From positions 3,534,001 to 3,598,000 of the forward strand of contig NZ_CP043450.1 of NCBI RefSeq assembly GCF_003286415.2: a stretch of DNA of 64,000 bases, read 5' to 3'. Below the pieces are notes generated by a model that did no database searches, had not been told where the DNA came from, and was given only the letters and a program-made list of their open reading frames with translations. Each line of letters opens with the position of its first letter. Positions within the stretch are counted from its first letter, which is position 1. Of this stretch, positions 34,425-43,267 are shown piece by piece. A program made the position numbers and the translations under genes. The DNA comes from Mucilaginibacter rubeus (GTDB lineage Bacteria; Bacteroidota; Bacteroidia; Sphingobacteriales; Sphingobacteriaceae).

Positions 34425-37400
34425 ATGAAAAATAAAATCATCCTGATTCTATTTTTATTTCTTAGCTCGGCTGTGTCAGCGCAAAATACCTGGAACCCTC
34501 CACTTATTGGAGGATCAACAAGCTGGACAAATAACAGCAATTGGAGCGCGGGCCACTTTCCTCTGGCAAGCGAGGATGTTGTAATTAATCTCGCGTTACT
34601 AAATGCCTCTCAACCGGTAATCGCCAATGGTACCGCGGCTGTATGTAAGTCACTTACATTTAATGCGGTTAATGGCTTATCGCTTACAGTTAATGGCACC
34701 TTAACTGTTTCCGGAACAGGAGCCGGTATAATCACCCAAAACCCTCCAACGATATCTTTGCTTGGTCTTGGCGGCACAGTTGTTAATACAATTACCGGTA
34801 CAGGTACCGTAACATGCTCGTCACTACAAGTTGGCAATACCAACTTTTTAAGTGTAGGGGCGCTTACAAGCAACCAGGTATCTTTAATATCCACCGTTAA
34901 CAGTTTACAAATATCGGGCGATGTGAATATCTACGGGACAACCAATGCTGTTTTAGGCGTGGGCGTTTTACAAAATAACAACTCTGCCTTTTATGTACGT
35001 GGTGGCACAACAACAGTTGGCGGACAATTATATACCAATACCTCCGTTTCGCCATCGGGTATCTCCTTAACACTTGGAACGGCAGCAACTGCCAATATCT
35101 ATGTCGATGTACCTTCGGGCTCTTCGCTTAACCCGGTACTTAAATTAACTAATGCAACTCCTATTAAATCGGGAAGCAACGCAGCATCAATAGACTTTTA
35201 TAGCAACGGAGGTGGATCAGGAACCTGTACGGTTGAATATGCCGGCAGCGGGCAAACCGTGTATACCGAAAGTACCAGCCAACTTGATATTAGCCCCACT
35301 GCCTATCAAAATATAAACTTTTCGGCAACTGGCACCAAAACCATAAACTCCGGCGACCTAACCATTTACGGCGACTGGAACTCAGCATCCACGTCGGGTA
35401 AGGTTGACGCGATAACCAATAACCCTAACGTTTATTTTAAAGGTGTCACCGAGTCGCTTACCGATGCCGGATCTGACGGAGGCAATGGTGTGGTGTTCAA
35501 AAATGTATTTGTTCAGAATAGCGGCACTAAAACCATGTCGGGGGCCGGTAAGTTTTCCGTGTCATCATTAGGCATATTAACCATGGCAGGTACTGCAACT
35601 CTTGCCACCGGGGGAATATTGACTTTAATCTCCGACGCATCGGGTTCGGCAACTGTAGCAAGCATTCCGTCGGGCACAGCCATTACCGGCAACGTAAATG
35701 CACAACGCTACATAAATGGCGGCTCAGGTCACCGTGGATACCGGTTACTTGCATCGTCAATAAATAACGGATCGGGAGCGTTTACGCTGGCTTACCTTAA
35801 AGCCAACGCTTATGTAACAGGTACAACTTTGGCTGCAGGTGGTTTTGATCCTTCACCTAATGCTAACAATCCAACCATATATTTTTTCAGAGAAAACACA
35901 GCCCGCTCAATTTCGAGTTTTACAAGTGGTAATTACCGGGGAGTAAATAATATAAACTCTTCACCATATTCATTTGATAGCGAATCAGGGACTTTTACGT
36001 TATACTCGGGCAATGGCTTTTTATTCTTTTTCAGGGGAGACAGGTCAACAACCATAGCACAGGCCACGGTGGTATCTCATATCCCGGAAAACACCACATT
36101 TACCGCTACAGGCTCTTTAAACCAGGGAAATATTACGGTTAAACACTGGTATACAGGCACTACATCGTTACTATATACCAATACTACCGGGAGCAGGGTA
36201 CAAGGCTATAACCTGGTTGGTAACCCATATGCAAGTACCATCAATTTTGAAAAACTGAATCGCAAAGGGGTATCTGGTGGCAACGCCGATCCTTCTTCAT
36301 CAATCTATATTTCCGGACAAAAAGCGCAGGTCTATACTACTGTAACAGCTAATATCCCCCCGGTTTTGTCGATGTGGGTCTATAATCCTATCAACAAACA
36401 ATATGAAAGTTATCAGCAAAATGCCAACCAAATAACAGCAGTTGCTGATACCACAACCACAATTAATCCAGGGATCCAAAGCATAAGCGGCGGAGCGGCC
36501 AGTAACATGATTGCCAGTGGACAGGGTTTTTTTATCAGAGCTACGGCAACAGGGCAAACTATGGTTTTCAGCGAGTCGGCCAAAACAAATACACAACCTC
36601 CTTTATCAGCTACACTCAACAAAATATTAAGCATACCTGGTGGGAAAACCCCATTGGCCCTGATGAGCACTAAACAAAGCAGTTTTGCTGCCTCGGAGCC
36701 AGCCCCCTCAAACCAACCTATATTGCCGCTGATCAGATTACAGCTTATCAAAGACTCTTTAAACATGGACGGGATAGCTATTGTCCTTGTCAAGGATATT
36801 TCTCCCGCCTTTGATAAAAACAAAGATACCGAAGATCTGGGGGGCAGCGGCGCTCTCGAAAGCTTATCGGCATTATCAAGTGACAGCGTACAGGTTGCTA
36901 TCCATCGTCGTCCTCTGCCGGGTAAAACTCAGGAAACAATCCGCCTGCTTGCCGATGCCACCGCGTCCGGCCCTTATAAACTTAAATTAACCGATTTAAA
37001 AGATCTTCCCGACCTGTATGACGTTTGGTTAAAGGATAGTTTTTTAAAAGATTCGGTAAATATCAAAACACAGCCGGAATATAACTTCAACATAGATAAA
37101 GGTAACAGCGCTACCTTCGGCACCGACAGGTTGCAGCTTGTTGTACGCCAAAACCAGGCCCTTATGGTACGTTTACTTAGCTTTGACGCTAAGAGAGTAA
37201 ATGAAAGCGCCCAGGTTACCTGGTTTGCCGAAAACGAGGCTAATTATACCACCTATGTTGTTGAAAGAAGTACTGACAATGGCAAAACATTTGACCCGAT
37301 AGGCACGCTGAATTCAACCGGGGCAAAAAGCTATTCGCTTAATGATAAAACGCCGGCCCAGGGCCTTAATCAGTACCGCTTAAAACAAATTGATTTAAAC

Positions 37401-37718
37401 GGCGACGCTACTTACTCAAAAATTGCTCCGGTAATGTTTACCAGTAAGCCGCAGAATGCGCTGAGCGCCAACATGAACCTCTACCCTAATCCGGCTACTG
37501 ATGTTATTCATGCCGAAATGCAATTTAACAATGGCAGTACTGTTAAGTATAAAATAAACATCACTAACAGCGAGGGCAAATTAATGGCTACTGCTACATC
37601 ATCACAGGCCAACTGGCAAAATAATGTAGCAAGCTATGTACCCGGAACTTATATTATGCAGGTTGTTAACAGCAATGACAATACTGTTGTCGGGTTTAAA
37701 AAATTCATTAAGAAATAA
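34425..37718 (+). CDS. Secreted T9SS cargo protein with type A sorting domain
   Basis: This 1097-residue protein has a signal peptide (MKNKIILILFLFLSSAVSAQ). A Thr/Ser/Gly/Asn-rich beta-solenoid-like region follows to about residue 410, opening WNPPLIGGSTSWTNNSNWSA. A unique central module of about 270 residues comes next (GYRLLASSINNGSG, PTIYFFRENTARS, GYNLVGNPYASTINFEKL). The protein ends in a type A C-terminal sorting domain (NLYPNPATDVIHAEM to VGFKKFIKK). It should be exported by Sec, then by the type IX system, and attached to or shed from the surface. The C-terminal 680 residues are paralogous to the end of the 54504 protein. Substrate or ligand unknown. Confidence 0.88.
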   Translation: MKNKIILILFLFLSSAVSAQNTWNPPLIGGSTSWTNNSNWSAGHFPLASEDVVINLALLNASQPVIANGTAAVCKSLTFNAVNGLSLTVNGTLTVSGTGAGIITQNPPTISLLGLGGTVVNTITGTGTVTCSSLQVGNTNFLSVGALTSNQVSLISTVNSLQISGDVNIYGTTNAVLGVGVLQNNNSAFYVRGGTTTVGGQLYTNTSVSPSGISLTLGTAATANIYVDVPSGSSLNPVLKLTNATPIKSGSNAASIDFYSNGGGSGTCTVEYAGSGQTVYTESTSQLDISPTAYQNINFSATGTKTINSGDLTIYGDWNSASTSGKVDAITNNPNVYFKGVTESLTDAGSDGGNGVVFKNVFVQNSGTKTMSGAGKFSVSSLGILTMAGTATLATGGILTLISDASGSATVASIPSGTAITGNVNAQRYINGGSGHRGYRLLASSINNGSGAFTLAYLKANAYVTGTTLAAGGFDPSPNANNPTIYFFRENTARSISSFTSGNYRGVNNINSSPYSFDSESGTFTLYSGNGFLFFFRGDRSTTIAQATVVSHIPENTTFTATGSLNQGNITVKHWYTGTTSLLYTNTTGSRVQGYNLVGNPYASTINFEKLNRKGVSGGNADPSSSIYISGQKAQVYTTVTANIPPVLSMWVYNPINKQYESYQQNANQITAVADTTTTINPGIQSISGGAASNMIASGQGFFIRATATGQTMVFSESAKTNTQPPLSATLNKILSIPGGKTPLALMSTKQSSFAASEPAPSNQPILPLIRLQLIKDSLNMDGIAIVLVKDISPAFDKNKDTEDLGGSGALESLSALSSDSVQVAIHRRPLPGKTQETIRLLADATASGPYKLKLTDLKDLPDLYDVWLKDSFLKDSVNIKTQPEYNFNIDKGNSATFGTDRLQLVVRQNQALMVRLLSFDAKRVNESAQVTWFAENEANYTTYVVERSTDNGKTFDPIGTLNSTGAKSYSLNDKTPAQGLNQYRLKQIDLNGDATYSKIAPVMFTSKPQNALSANMNLYPNPATDVIHAEMQFNNGSTVKYKINITNSEGKLMATATSSQANWQNNVASYVPGTYIMQVVNSNDNTVVGFKKFIKK

Positions 37719-37730
37719 ATCCGGAGATCA

Positions 37731-38492
37731 CTAAAAAAAGCGCCTGATCCCGCAAAGATTGTGGGTATGCTTCTTCAACTCAAGCGAGTATATGCCATCT
37801 TCATTGATGGTATCAATTTTAACTTTACCTGAAGCGTGAATAATATGCTCATTATTGAGCATGATGCCTACATGTGTTACACGCCCTTCGGCATTATCAA
37901 AAAATGCCAAATCGCCAAGCTTTGCATCCTTTATTGCTTCAACCTTTGTGCCCTCTTTTACCTGCATGCTGGCGTCACGCTTAATCCTGAGGCCTTTAAG
38001 TTTATAAACTACCTGTGTAAAGCCCGAGCAGTCGATCCCAAAATGAGTCCGCCCTCCCCACAAATAGGGCGAGTTCAGAAATGTTTTGGCAGTAGCGGCA
38101 ATATCTTCGGGTTCGCCAACCTTACCAATAATTTCAAAACGATCATTGCCAATCCTACAAGATGTGCCTTCCAAAAAAGCGAGCGAGCTGCCTGCTGGTA
38201 AATAAACAATACTGTTATCGCTTATTTTCCAGGCTTGGGTAACGGCCTGGTAAGTAAGTTGCGAAGGATGGCTTTTTATATGCTTATATGCTAAATGACC
38301 AAGCATAGCAAATTGTAAACGGCCTATCCATCCCACATACCCATCACTTTCGGCAATGATCTTAACCCAGTTAGTTTGCCACTCGGTTATTTCAAATGCC
38401 TCGCCAAATAATAATTGCGACACCTGCTCACTCCGTTCATTGGGCTCGGCCCTGAGCGGAATTACAGCCAGGTTACATATCCCGTACTCCAT
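37731..38492 (-). CDS. NlpC/P60 family cysteine peptidase with SH3-like domains
   Basis: This 253-residue protein has an N-terminal bacterial SH3-like domain (VIPLRAEPNERSEQVSQLLF, then NWVKIIAESDGYVGWI) and a C-terminal NlpC/P60 (C40) domain. The catalytic cysteine is in GIDCSGFTQVVYK, and the histidine follows in THVGIMLNNEHIIHASG. It probably cleaves peptidoglycan stem peptides. No signal peptide is visible at this start, so cytoplasmic muropeptide recycling is an alternative to a periplasmic role. It converges with the T9SS cargo gene, with 12 bases between their stops. Confidence 0.9.
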   Translation of the reverse strand: MEYGICNLAVIPLRAEPNERSEQVSQLLFGEAFEITEWQTNWVKIIAESDGYVGWIGRLQFAMLGHLAYKHIKSHPSQLTYQAVTQAWKISDNSIVYLPAGSSLAFLEGTSCRIGNDRFEIIGKVGEPEDIAATAKTFLNSPYLWGGRTHFGIDCSGFTQVVYKLKGLRIKRDASMQVKEGTKVEAIKDAKLGDLAFFDNAEGRVTHVGIMLNNEHIIHASGKVKIDTINEDGIYSLELKKHTHNLCGIRRFF

Positions 38493-38635
38493 AGTTCTGT
38501 AAATGTCAAATAAACAAAAATTTCGCGCGTATTTTTAAACTATACGCAGTTAACATTTAAATATGATGTTACTTTTATAATTGGTATTTGCTGCTCTGGG
38601 GTAAAAGCTTTACGATAATACAAAAAAAACGCTAA

Positions 38636-38668
38636 ACAAAAAAGGGATATGCAATGCACATCCCCTTT
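38636..38668 (-). terminator. Terminator of the ferredoxin gene
   Basis: On the minus strand AAAGGGGAT and ATCCCTTT form a stem that is followed by a T run. It lies about 20 bases after the stop codon. Confidence 0.7.
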
Positions 38669-38688
38669 AATATTTTGTAAGGCTTATA

Positions 38689-39042
38689 CTATTCGTTCAT
38701 GTGCAGCCAATCTTTTTTGGCAAGCAGTTCTTCTTCCGTTTCGCGGATATCTTCATCATCAACACAGCAATCAACCGGACAAACGGCAGCACACTGAGGC
38801 TCATCATGGAAACCCACACATTCGGTACACTTATCAGGTACTATATAATATATATCGTCAGATAATGCAGCTTGTGTTTCTTCAGCATTCAGGGTATTAC
38901 CATCGCCAAAATCAATAATCCCTTTAAGGCCTGTCCCGTCGCTAAAACGCCAGGCAGCTCCTGCATCATAAATAGCATTATTAGGGCATTCCGGTTCGCA
39001 GGCCCCGCAGTTTATGCATTCGTCGGTGATTTTAATCGCCAT
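38689..39042 (-). CDS. 4Fe-4S dicluster ferredoxin
   Basis: This 117-residue ferredoxin has two cluster motifs: CINCGACEPECPNNAI near the N-terminus, and CTECVGFHDEPQCAAVCPVD further on, with the spacing between the second-motif cysteines lengthened as in Chromatium-type ferredoxins. The acidic C-terminal tail is DDEDIRETEEELLAKKDWLH. It carries electrons in the cytoplasm. It is divergent from the acyl-CoA reductase gene, 101 bases away, an arrangement I associate with Bacteroidota. A TATATTTG box (minus strand, 39103-39096) could be its -7 element. Confidence 0.94.
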   Translation of the reverse strand: MAIKITDECINCGACEPECPNNAIYDAGAAWRFSDGTGLKGIIDFGDGNTLNAEETQAALSDDIYYIVPDKCTECVGFHDEPQCAAVCPVDCCVDDEDIRETEEELLAKKDWLHMNE

Positions 39043-39143
39043 ATTTCTAAATATCTAATAATCTCAATTAACTTTGCCTGCAAATTGCAAGCGTACAAAT
39101 ATAACAAAAAAAGGCTTTAAGGGTTTATTCCCCTAACATATAT

Positions 39144-40169
39144 ATGTCAAAAATTAATCTAAAAACCTCAATAAATTCATTTTCGGAGTTGGGCAGGCAA
39201 TTGCGAACTCCAGATGCTGCGTTAAGTGCCCTTATTGAAAACGAGCAATACCACAATGCCTGGTTTACTCCGGCGAGCGTTTCGGAAGCTGTAACAGCCA
39301 TTGGTAATATGCTTAACGAAGCTGATCTGAACACCTGGCTTTCAAAATATAACCTTGAAACGGACAAGGCCCCAAAAAAAGTTGGACTTATCCTGGCGGG
39401 CAATATCCCGCTGGTGGGTTTCCATGATGTGCTTTGTGTTATAGCTTCAGGTAATAAAGCGCTGATTAAAGCCTCATCGCAGGATGCCAGGCTTATCAAA
39501 GCTGTATTGGAAAAACTGGCAGCTATTGATCCCACTTTTGCAGATAGCTTTAGCTTTGTTGACAGGCTGGAAGGCTTTGATGCCATCATAGCTACGGGCA
39601 GCAACAACAGTTCACGTTACTTTGATTATTACTTTGGTAAGGTGCCTAATATCATCCGCAAAAACCGCAACAGTATTGCTGTACTAAGCGGCAATGAAAG
39701 CGCCGAAGACCTGTTTAACCTGGGCCATGATATTTTAGATTATTATGGACTTGGCTGCCGAAACGTATCTAAAATATTGGTACCAGAGGACTACGACTTC
39801 ACTTTCTTTTTTGAATCGATAGAAGCTCACAAGGCAATTATTAATCATCATAAATACAACAACAACTACGATTACAACAAATCTATTTACCTGGTAAACG
39901 GAGACAAGCATCTTGACAATGGTTTTTTAATGGTGAAAGAAGATGACAGGCTGACATCCCCGCTGTCAGTATTGTTTTTTAACTATTACCACAATGTGGC
40001 AAACGCCGAAAATATCATTAACGAAAATGCCGAAAACATCCAGTGCATTGTAAGCACGCTACCTTTGCAGGTAGACAACCAGGTGGTTGGTTTTGGCCGA
40101 AGCCAGCAACCCAAATTATGGGATTATGCCGATGGTGTAGATACGATGGAATTTTTGTCAAGTCTTTAA
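39144..40169 (+). CDS. Acyl-CoA reductase (LuxC-like)
   Basis: This 341-residue protein matches the LuxC/acyl-CoA reductase family, which reduces activated fatty acids to aldehydes with NADPH. Landmarks are GLILAGNIPLVGFHDVLCV, IKASSQDARLIKAVLEKL, ATGSNNSSRYFDYYFG and the catalytic cysteine region DYYGLGCRNVSKILVP. It is shorter than bioluminescence LuxC because the N-terminal part is reduced. No luxD, luxE or luciferase gene is nearby, so luminescence is not implied. Its 3' end contains the -33 element of the next promoter. Confidence 0.88.
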   Translation: MSKINLKTSINSFSELGRQLRTPDAALSALIENEQYHNAWFTPASVSEAVTAIGNMLNEADLNTWLSKYNLETDKAPKKVGLILAGNIPLVGFHDVLCVIASGNKALIKASSQDARLIKAVLEKLAAIDPTFADSFSFVDRLEGFDAIIATGSNNSSRYFDYYFGKVPNIIRKNRNSIAVLSGNESAEDLFNLGHDILDYYGLGCRNVSKILVPEDYDFTFFFESIEAHKAIINHHKYNNNYDYNKSIYLVNGDKHLDNGFLMVKEDDRLTSPLSVLFFNYYHNVANAENIINENAENIQCIVSTLPLQVDNQVVGFGRSQQPKLWDYADGVDTMEFLSSL

Positions 40170-40185
40170 ATAAATAATACCTTTG
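40154..40185 (+). promoter_or_regulatory. Consensus promoter for the small protein-ftsE unit
   Basis: TTTG at 40154-40157 and TACCTTTG at 40178-40185 are spaced by 20 bases. The -33 box lies inside the end of the acyl-CoA reductase gene. The transcript would begin near 40191 and include the palindromic repeat that follows. Confidence 0.65.
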
Positions 40186-40194
40186 GGAAGGACG

Positions 40195-40283
40195 GTCATC
40201 ATTTCATTAGGTCATTAAGTCATTGAACTATTTGCAAAGCAAAAAAATGACTTAATGAGCAAAGCAAATGACCCAATGACACA
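40195..40283. repeat. Palindromic repeat before the small protein-ftsE unit
   Basis: A left part with TCATTAGGTCATTAAGTCATT pairs with AATGACTTAATGA and a diverged AAATGACCCAATGAC on the right. The 13-base core TCATTAAGTCATT is perfectly complementary. It would lie in the 5' leader of the downstream mRNA. Confidence 0.7.
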
Positions 40284-40288
40284 ATACG

Positions 40289-40492
40289 ATGTATATCATA
40301 AAAGTTAAAGGTGTTGCCAAAATACCCGATTATGTACAACTGCGGGATGATAAGTTTACGCTGTTGGCTTATTTCAGGGTTGACAGGCCGGATAAATCGC
40401 TTGACAAGGTTGGATTAGCCGACAAGGCCGAAGAGATCATGAATATTATCAAAGACCTGCCGTTCGGGCAGATCTTAAAATTAGAGCTATAA
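40289..40492 (+). CDS. Small conserved-looking protein upstream of ftsE
   Basis: This 67-residue cytoplasmic protein reads MYIIKVKGVAKIPDYVQLRD and ends DLPFGQILKLEL. It contains a FTLLAYFRVDRPD strand and an acidic/basic helix (LADKAEEIMNIIKDL), so a small alpha/beta fold is likely. I do not recognise a family. It begins the unit that contains ftsE, whose ATG is 5 bases after its stop, so the two are probably made together. Confidence 0.72.
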   Translation: MYIIKVKGVAKIPDYVQLRDDKFTLLAYFRVDRPDKSLDKVGLADKAEEIMNIIKDLPFGQILKLEL

Positions 40493-40497
40493 AAACG

Positions 40498-41178
40498 ATG
40501 ATAGGAAATTCTATAATAAAACTAAACAACGTTGATATCTTTCAACAGACACACCTGGTACTTTCAAACGTAAATTTACATGTTGACAAAGGCGATTTTG
40601 TATGGCTGATTGGCCAGACAGGATCAGGAAAAAGTAGTCTGCTGAAGGTAATTTACGGCGATTTAGGAATTAAAGCCGGCACCGGCCATGCCTGTGGTTA
40701 TGAGCTAAGCAAGCTGCCAAGCCGCGATATTCCTTACCTGCGCCGTAAATTGGGTATAGTTTTCCAGGATTTCCAGTTACTTACCGACCGCACCATTGAG
40801 CAAAACCTGAACTTTGTGATGCGTGCAACCGGTTGGAACGACAAAAAGCTGATTGCCGACAAAGCACTTGATGTACTTGAGAAAGTTGGCCTGCGTTCAA
40901 AGTTAAAGAAAATGCCTCATGAGCTTTCGGGTGGTGAGCAGCAGCGTGTGGTTATAGCACGTGCTTTGCTGAATGACCCCGAAATAATATTGGCGGATGA
41001 GCCAACAGGTAACCTCGACCCTGAAACATCTGAAGAAATTGTTATGCTGCTTAAACAGATCAGCCAGTCGGGCACTGCTGTATTGGTAGCCACTCATGAC
41101 TATCACATTATCCGCGCTTTTCCATCTCGCATTATCAAATGCGAAAATGGCAAAGTTTTGGAAGATGTGGAGATATAA
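40498..41178 (+). CDS. ftsE: FtsE-like cell division ABC ATPase
   Basis: This 226-residue ABC ATPase has Walker A in [17 protein letters not shown], the signature [15 protein letters not shown] and Walker [13 protein letters not shown], with the switch histidine in LVATHDYH. Size and sequence suit FtsE, which with FtsX controls septal peptidoglycan hydrolases. No ftsX follows; it must lie elsewhere, as is common in Bacteroidota. A lipoprotein-export (LolD-like) ATPase is the main alternative because the two groups are closely related. Confidence 0.83.
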   Translation: MIGNSIIKLNNVDIFQQTHLVLSNVNLHVDKGDFVWLIGQTGSGKSSLLKVIYGDLGIKAGTGHACGYELSKLPSRDIPYLRRKLGIVFQDFQLLTDRTIEQNLNFVMRATGWNDKKLIADKALDVLEKVGLRSKLKKMPHELSGGEQQRVVIARALLNDPEIILADEPTGNLDPETSEEIVMLLKQISQSGTAVLVATHDYHIIRAFPSRIIKCENGKVLEDVEI

Positions 41179-41183
41179 AACTG

Positions 41184-41261
41184 AACCATGATTTTTAGGA
41201 TTTAAAGATAGCCCTGATGTACAAAACTCAAGGCCATCTTTAAATCATGCGAATCATGGTT
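41184..41261. repeat. Inverted repeat between ftsE and grpE
   Basis: Arms of 26 bases (AACCATGATTTTTAGGATTT at 41184 and its partner ending 41261) pair at 21 of 26 positions, with a five-base mismatch block in the middle. It lies just after ftsE and may act as its terminator. Confidence 0.75.
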
Positions 41262-41344
41262 TTGGTTTGCCCATTTGGCGGTTCGCCTGTCACCCTTACT
41301 TAAAATTACATCATGCCACTGACAGCTTGACTGCTTTGCAGCTA

Positions 41345-41360
41345 TGGCAGGATACTTGAT
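41345..41360 (+). promoter_or_regulatory. Possible sigma-54-like promoter of grpE-dnaJ
   Basis: TGGCAGGATACTTGAT resembles the -24/-12 consensus TGGCACGRNNNTTGCW with two mismatches, one of them the C of the -12 GC. The GG-to-G spacing of 11 bases is right. A partial palindrome CTGACAGCTTGACTG lies about 20 bases upstream. The predicted start would be only a few bases before the ATG at 41375. Confidence 0.35.
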
Positions 41361-41374
41361 TGGCACTACTCGCT

Positions 41375-41977
41375 ATGAAATTTAACGATATGTTGAAGAA
41401 AAAGAAGAAAGAAAATACGGATAATACAGAAAATATAAACGAAGTGGATAACGAGCAATTACAAAACGAAGGGCAGGATAACGCCCAGGAAACAGAAGCT
41501 ACGGCTACAGAAACTACAGCAGCCCCTACTGCCGAAGAAAAACTGAAAGACGAACTGGCACAGGCTAATGACAAGTACTTGCGTTTATATGCCGAATTTG
41601 ATAACTTTAGAAGGCGTACCATTAAAGAACGCGAGGAAGCCCGCAAAACTGAAGGTAAAGACGTTATTGTGGCTTTATTACCTGTACTTGACGACTTTGA
41701 ACGCGCGCAGCGTGCCATGGATAAGGCTACCGAAGTAGCCCCTGTTAAAGAGGGTGTTACTTTGATCCAAAACAAGCTGAAAAATATTTTAGGCCAAAAA
41801 GGCCTGAAAGAAATGACATCGATAGGCAATGCCTTTGATGCCGATCTGCATGAAGCTATCACCAACATTCCGGCTCCTACTGATGACCTTAAAGGCAAGG
41901 TAATGGACGAAATGGAAAAAGGCTATACTTTGAATGATAAAGTGATCCGCTTTGCTAAAGTGGTAGTTGGAGCGTAA
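41375..41977 (+). CDS. grpE: Nucleotide exchange factor GrpE
   Basis: This protein of about 200 residues releases ADP from DnaK. The N-terminal 60 residues are a charged, low-complexity region (KKKKKENTDNTENINEVDNE). A long coiled coil follows from about residue 60 (LAQANDKYLRLYAEFDNFRR), and the C-terminal beta domain ends GYTLNDKVIRFAKVVVG. The ATG at 41375 is preferred over the in-frame TTG at 41360, which overlaps the possible promoter. It forms a heat-shock unit with dnaJ, from which it is separated by a palindromic repeat. No dnaK is present here. Confidence 0.93.
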   Translation: MKFNDMLKKKKKENTDNTENINEVDNEQLQNEGQDNAQETEATATETTAAPTAEEKLKDELAQANDKYLRLYAEFDNFRRRTIKEREEARKTEGKDVIVALLPVLDDFERAQRAMDKATEVAPVKEGVTLIQNKLKNILGQKGLKEMTSIGNAFDADLHEAITNIPAPTDDLKGKVMDEMEKGYTLNDKVIRFAKVVVGA

Positions 41978-41980
41978 CTG

Positions 41981-42092
41981 ATTTCGGATTTGGGACTTTC
42001 AATTTCGGATTTGTCCGGATGTGATAGTCTATCCTGATCTTACACAATATTAAATTATAATAAATCCGAAATCTGAATTTCGGAATCCGAAA
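41981..42092. repeat. Palindromic repeat between grpE and dnaJ
   Basis: Left units ATTTCGGATTTGGGACTTTC and AATTTCGGATTT pair with AAATCCGAAATCTGAATTTC and GGAATCCGAAAT on the right. A related fragment (GATTTCGGAGATCGG, GATTTCGGATT) occurs after the ABC permease near 47752-47783. Confidence 0.78.
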
Positions 42093-42103
42093 TTTTTAAA
42101 ATT

Positions 42104-43267
42104 ATGGCTAAGAGAGATTATTACGATGTGCTTGGAGTTGCAAAAGGTGCAAGTGCTGATGACATAAAAAAAGCATATCGTAAAATGGCTATTAAATATC
42201 ACCCTGATAAAAACCAGGGCGATAAAGAAGCGGAAGAAAAGTTTAAGGAAGCTGCCGAAGCTTACGAAGTGCTAAGTACTCCCGAAAAACGTCAGCGTTA
42301 TGACCAGTTTGGTCATGCTGCCAACGCGTCATCGGCCAATGGCGGTGGTTACGGTGGTGGCGGCATGAATATGGATGACATATTTAGCCAGTTTGGCGAT
42401 ATTTTTGGCGGCGGCAGTCCGTTTGAAGGGTTCTTTGGCGGTGGTCGTCAAAGCGGTGGCGGTGGCAGGCGTGTAGCACGCGGCAGCAACCTGCGTATTA
42501 AAGTGCGTTTAACACTTGAAGAAATTGCCAACGGAGCCGAAAAGAAGATCAAAGTTAACAAACAGATCATCTGTAAAACCTGCGACGGCTCTGGTGCTAA
42601 AGATAAATCATCATTCCAAACTTGTAAAACTTGCGGCGGCTCAGGTGCTGTGCGCAGGGTGACCAATACTATTTTAGGTCAGATGCAAACTACCAGCACC
42701 TGCCCTACCTGTAACGGCGAAGGTTCAACCATCCTGTCAAAATGTAATGTTTGTCATGGTGATGGCGTTGTTCGCGGCGAAGAACTGATCACTATCCAGG
42801 TGCCCGCAGGCGTTAGCGAAGGGATGCAACTGAGCATGAGCGGCAAAGGTAACGCTGCCCCTCGTGGTGGTGTTCCGGGTGATCTGATTATCCTGATTGA
42901 GGAAGTGCCTCATGAAACCTTGAAACGCGATGGCAACAATGTGATCTATGATCTGCATGTAAACTTTGTTGATGCTACTTTAGGTACATCTGTTGAAGTG
43001 CCAACCATAGATGGTAAGGCCAAAATAAAAATCGATCCGGGAACACAAGGTGGCAAAATTCTGCGCCTGAAAGGCAAAGGTTTGCCGGAAGTGAACTCAT
43101 ACCACCGTGGCGATCAGTTGGTGCACATCAACATCTGGACTCCAAAAGCGTTAAGCCGCGAAGAGCGCGAGATCCTGGAAAAATTACAAAGTTCACCTAA
43201 CTTCAAACCAAATCCGGGCAAAAACGAGAAAAGTTTCTTTGAACGGATGAAGGAATATTTTGAATAG
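42104..43267 (+). CDS. dnaJ: Chaperone DnaJ
   Basis: This 387-residue type I Hsp40 stimulates the DnaK ATPase and binds unfolded proteins. The J domain ([23 protein letters not shown] loop in [13 protein letters not shown]) is followed by a Gly/Phe-rich region to about residue 125. Four CxxCxGxG-type zinc repeats come next ([40 protein letters not shown]), then the C-terminal substrate-binding and dimerisation domains. Its partner DnaK is encoded elsewhere. A terminator lies about 50 bases after the stop. Confidence 0.97.
   Translation: MAKRDYYDVLGVAKGASADDIKKAYRKMAIKYHPDKNQGDKEAEEKFKEAAEAYEVLSTPEKRQRYDQFGHAANASSANGGGYGGGGMNMDDIFSQFGDIFGGGSPFEGFFGGGRQSGGGGRRVARGSNLRIKVRLTLEEIANGAEKKIKVNKQIICKTCDGSGAKDKSSFQTCKTCGGSGAVRRVTNTILGQMQTTSTCPTCNGEGSTILSKCNVCHGDGVVRGEELITIQVPAGVSEGMQLSMSGKGNAAPRGGVPGDLIILIEEVPHETLKRDGNNVIYDLHVNFVDATLGTSVEVPTIDGKAKIKIDPGTQGGKILRLKGKGLPEVNSYHRGDQLVHINIWTPKALSREEREILEKLQSSPNFKPNPGKNEKSFFERMKEYFE

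Noticed and set aside
39144..40169. Bioluminescence (lux) locus
   Set aside because: Only the LuxC-like reductase is present; no luxA, luxB, luxD or luxE is nearby.
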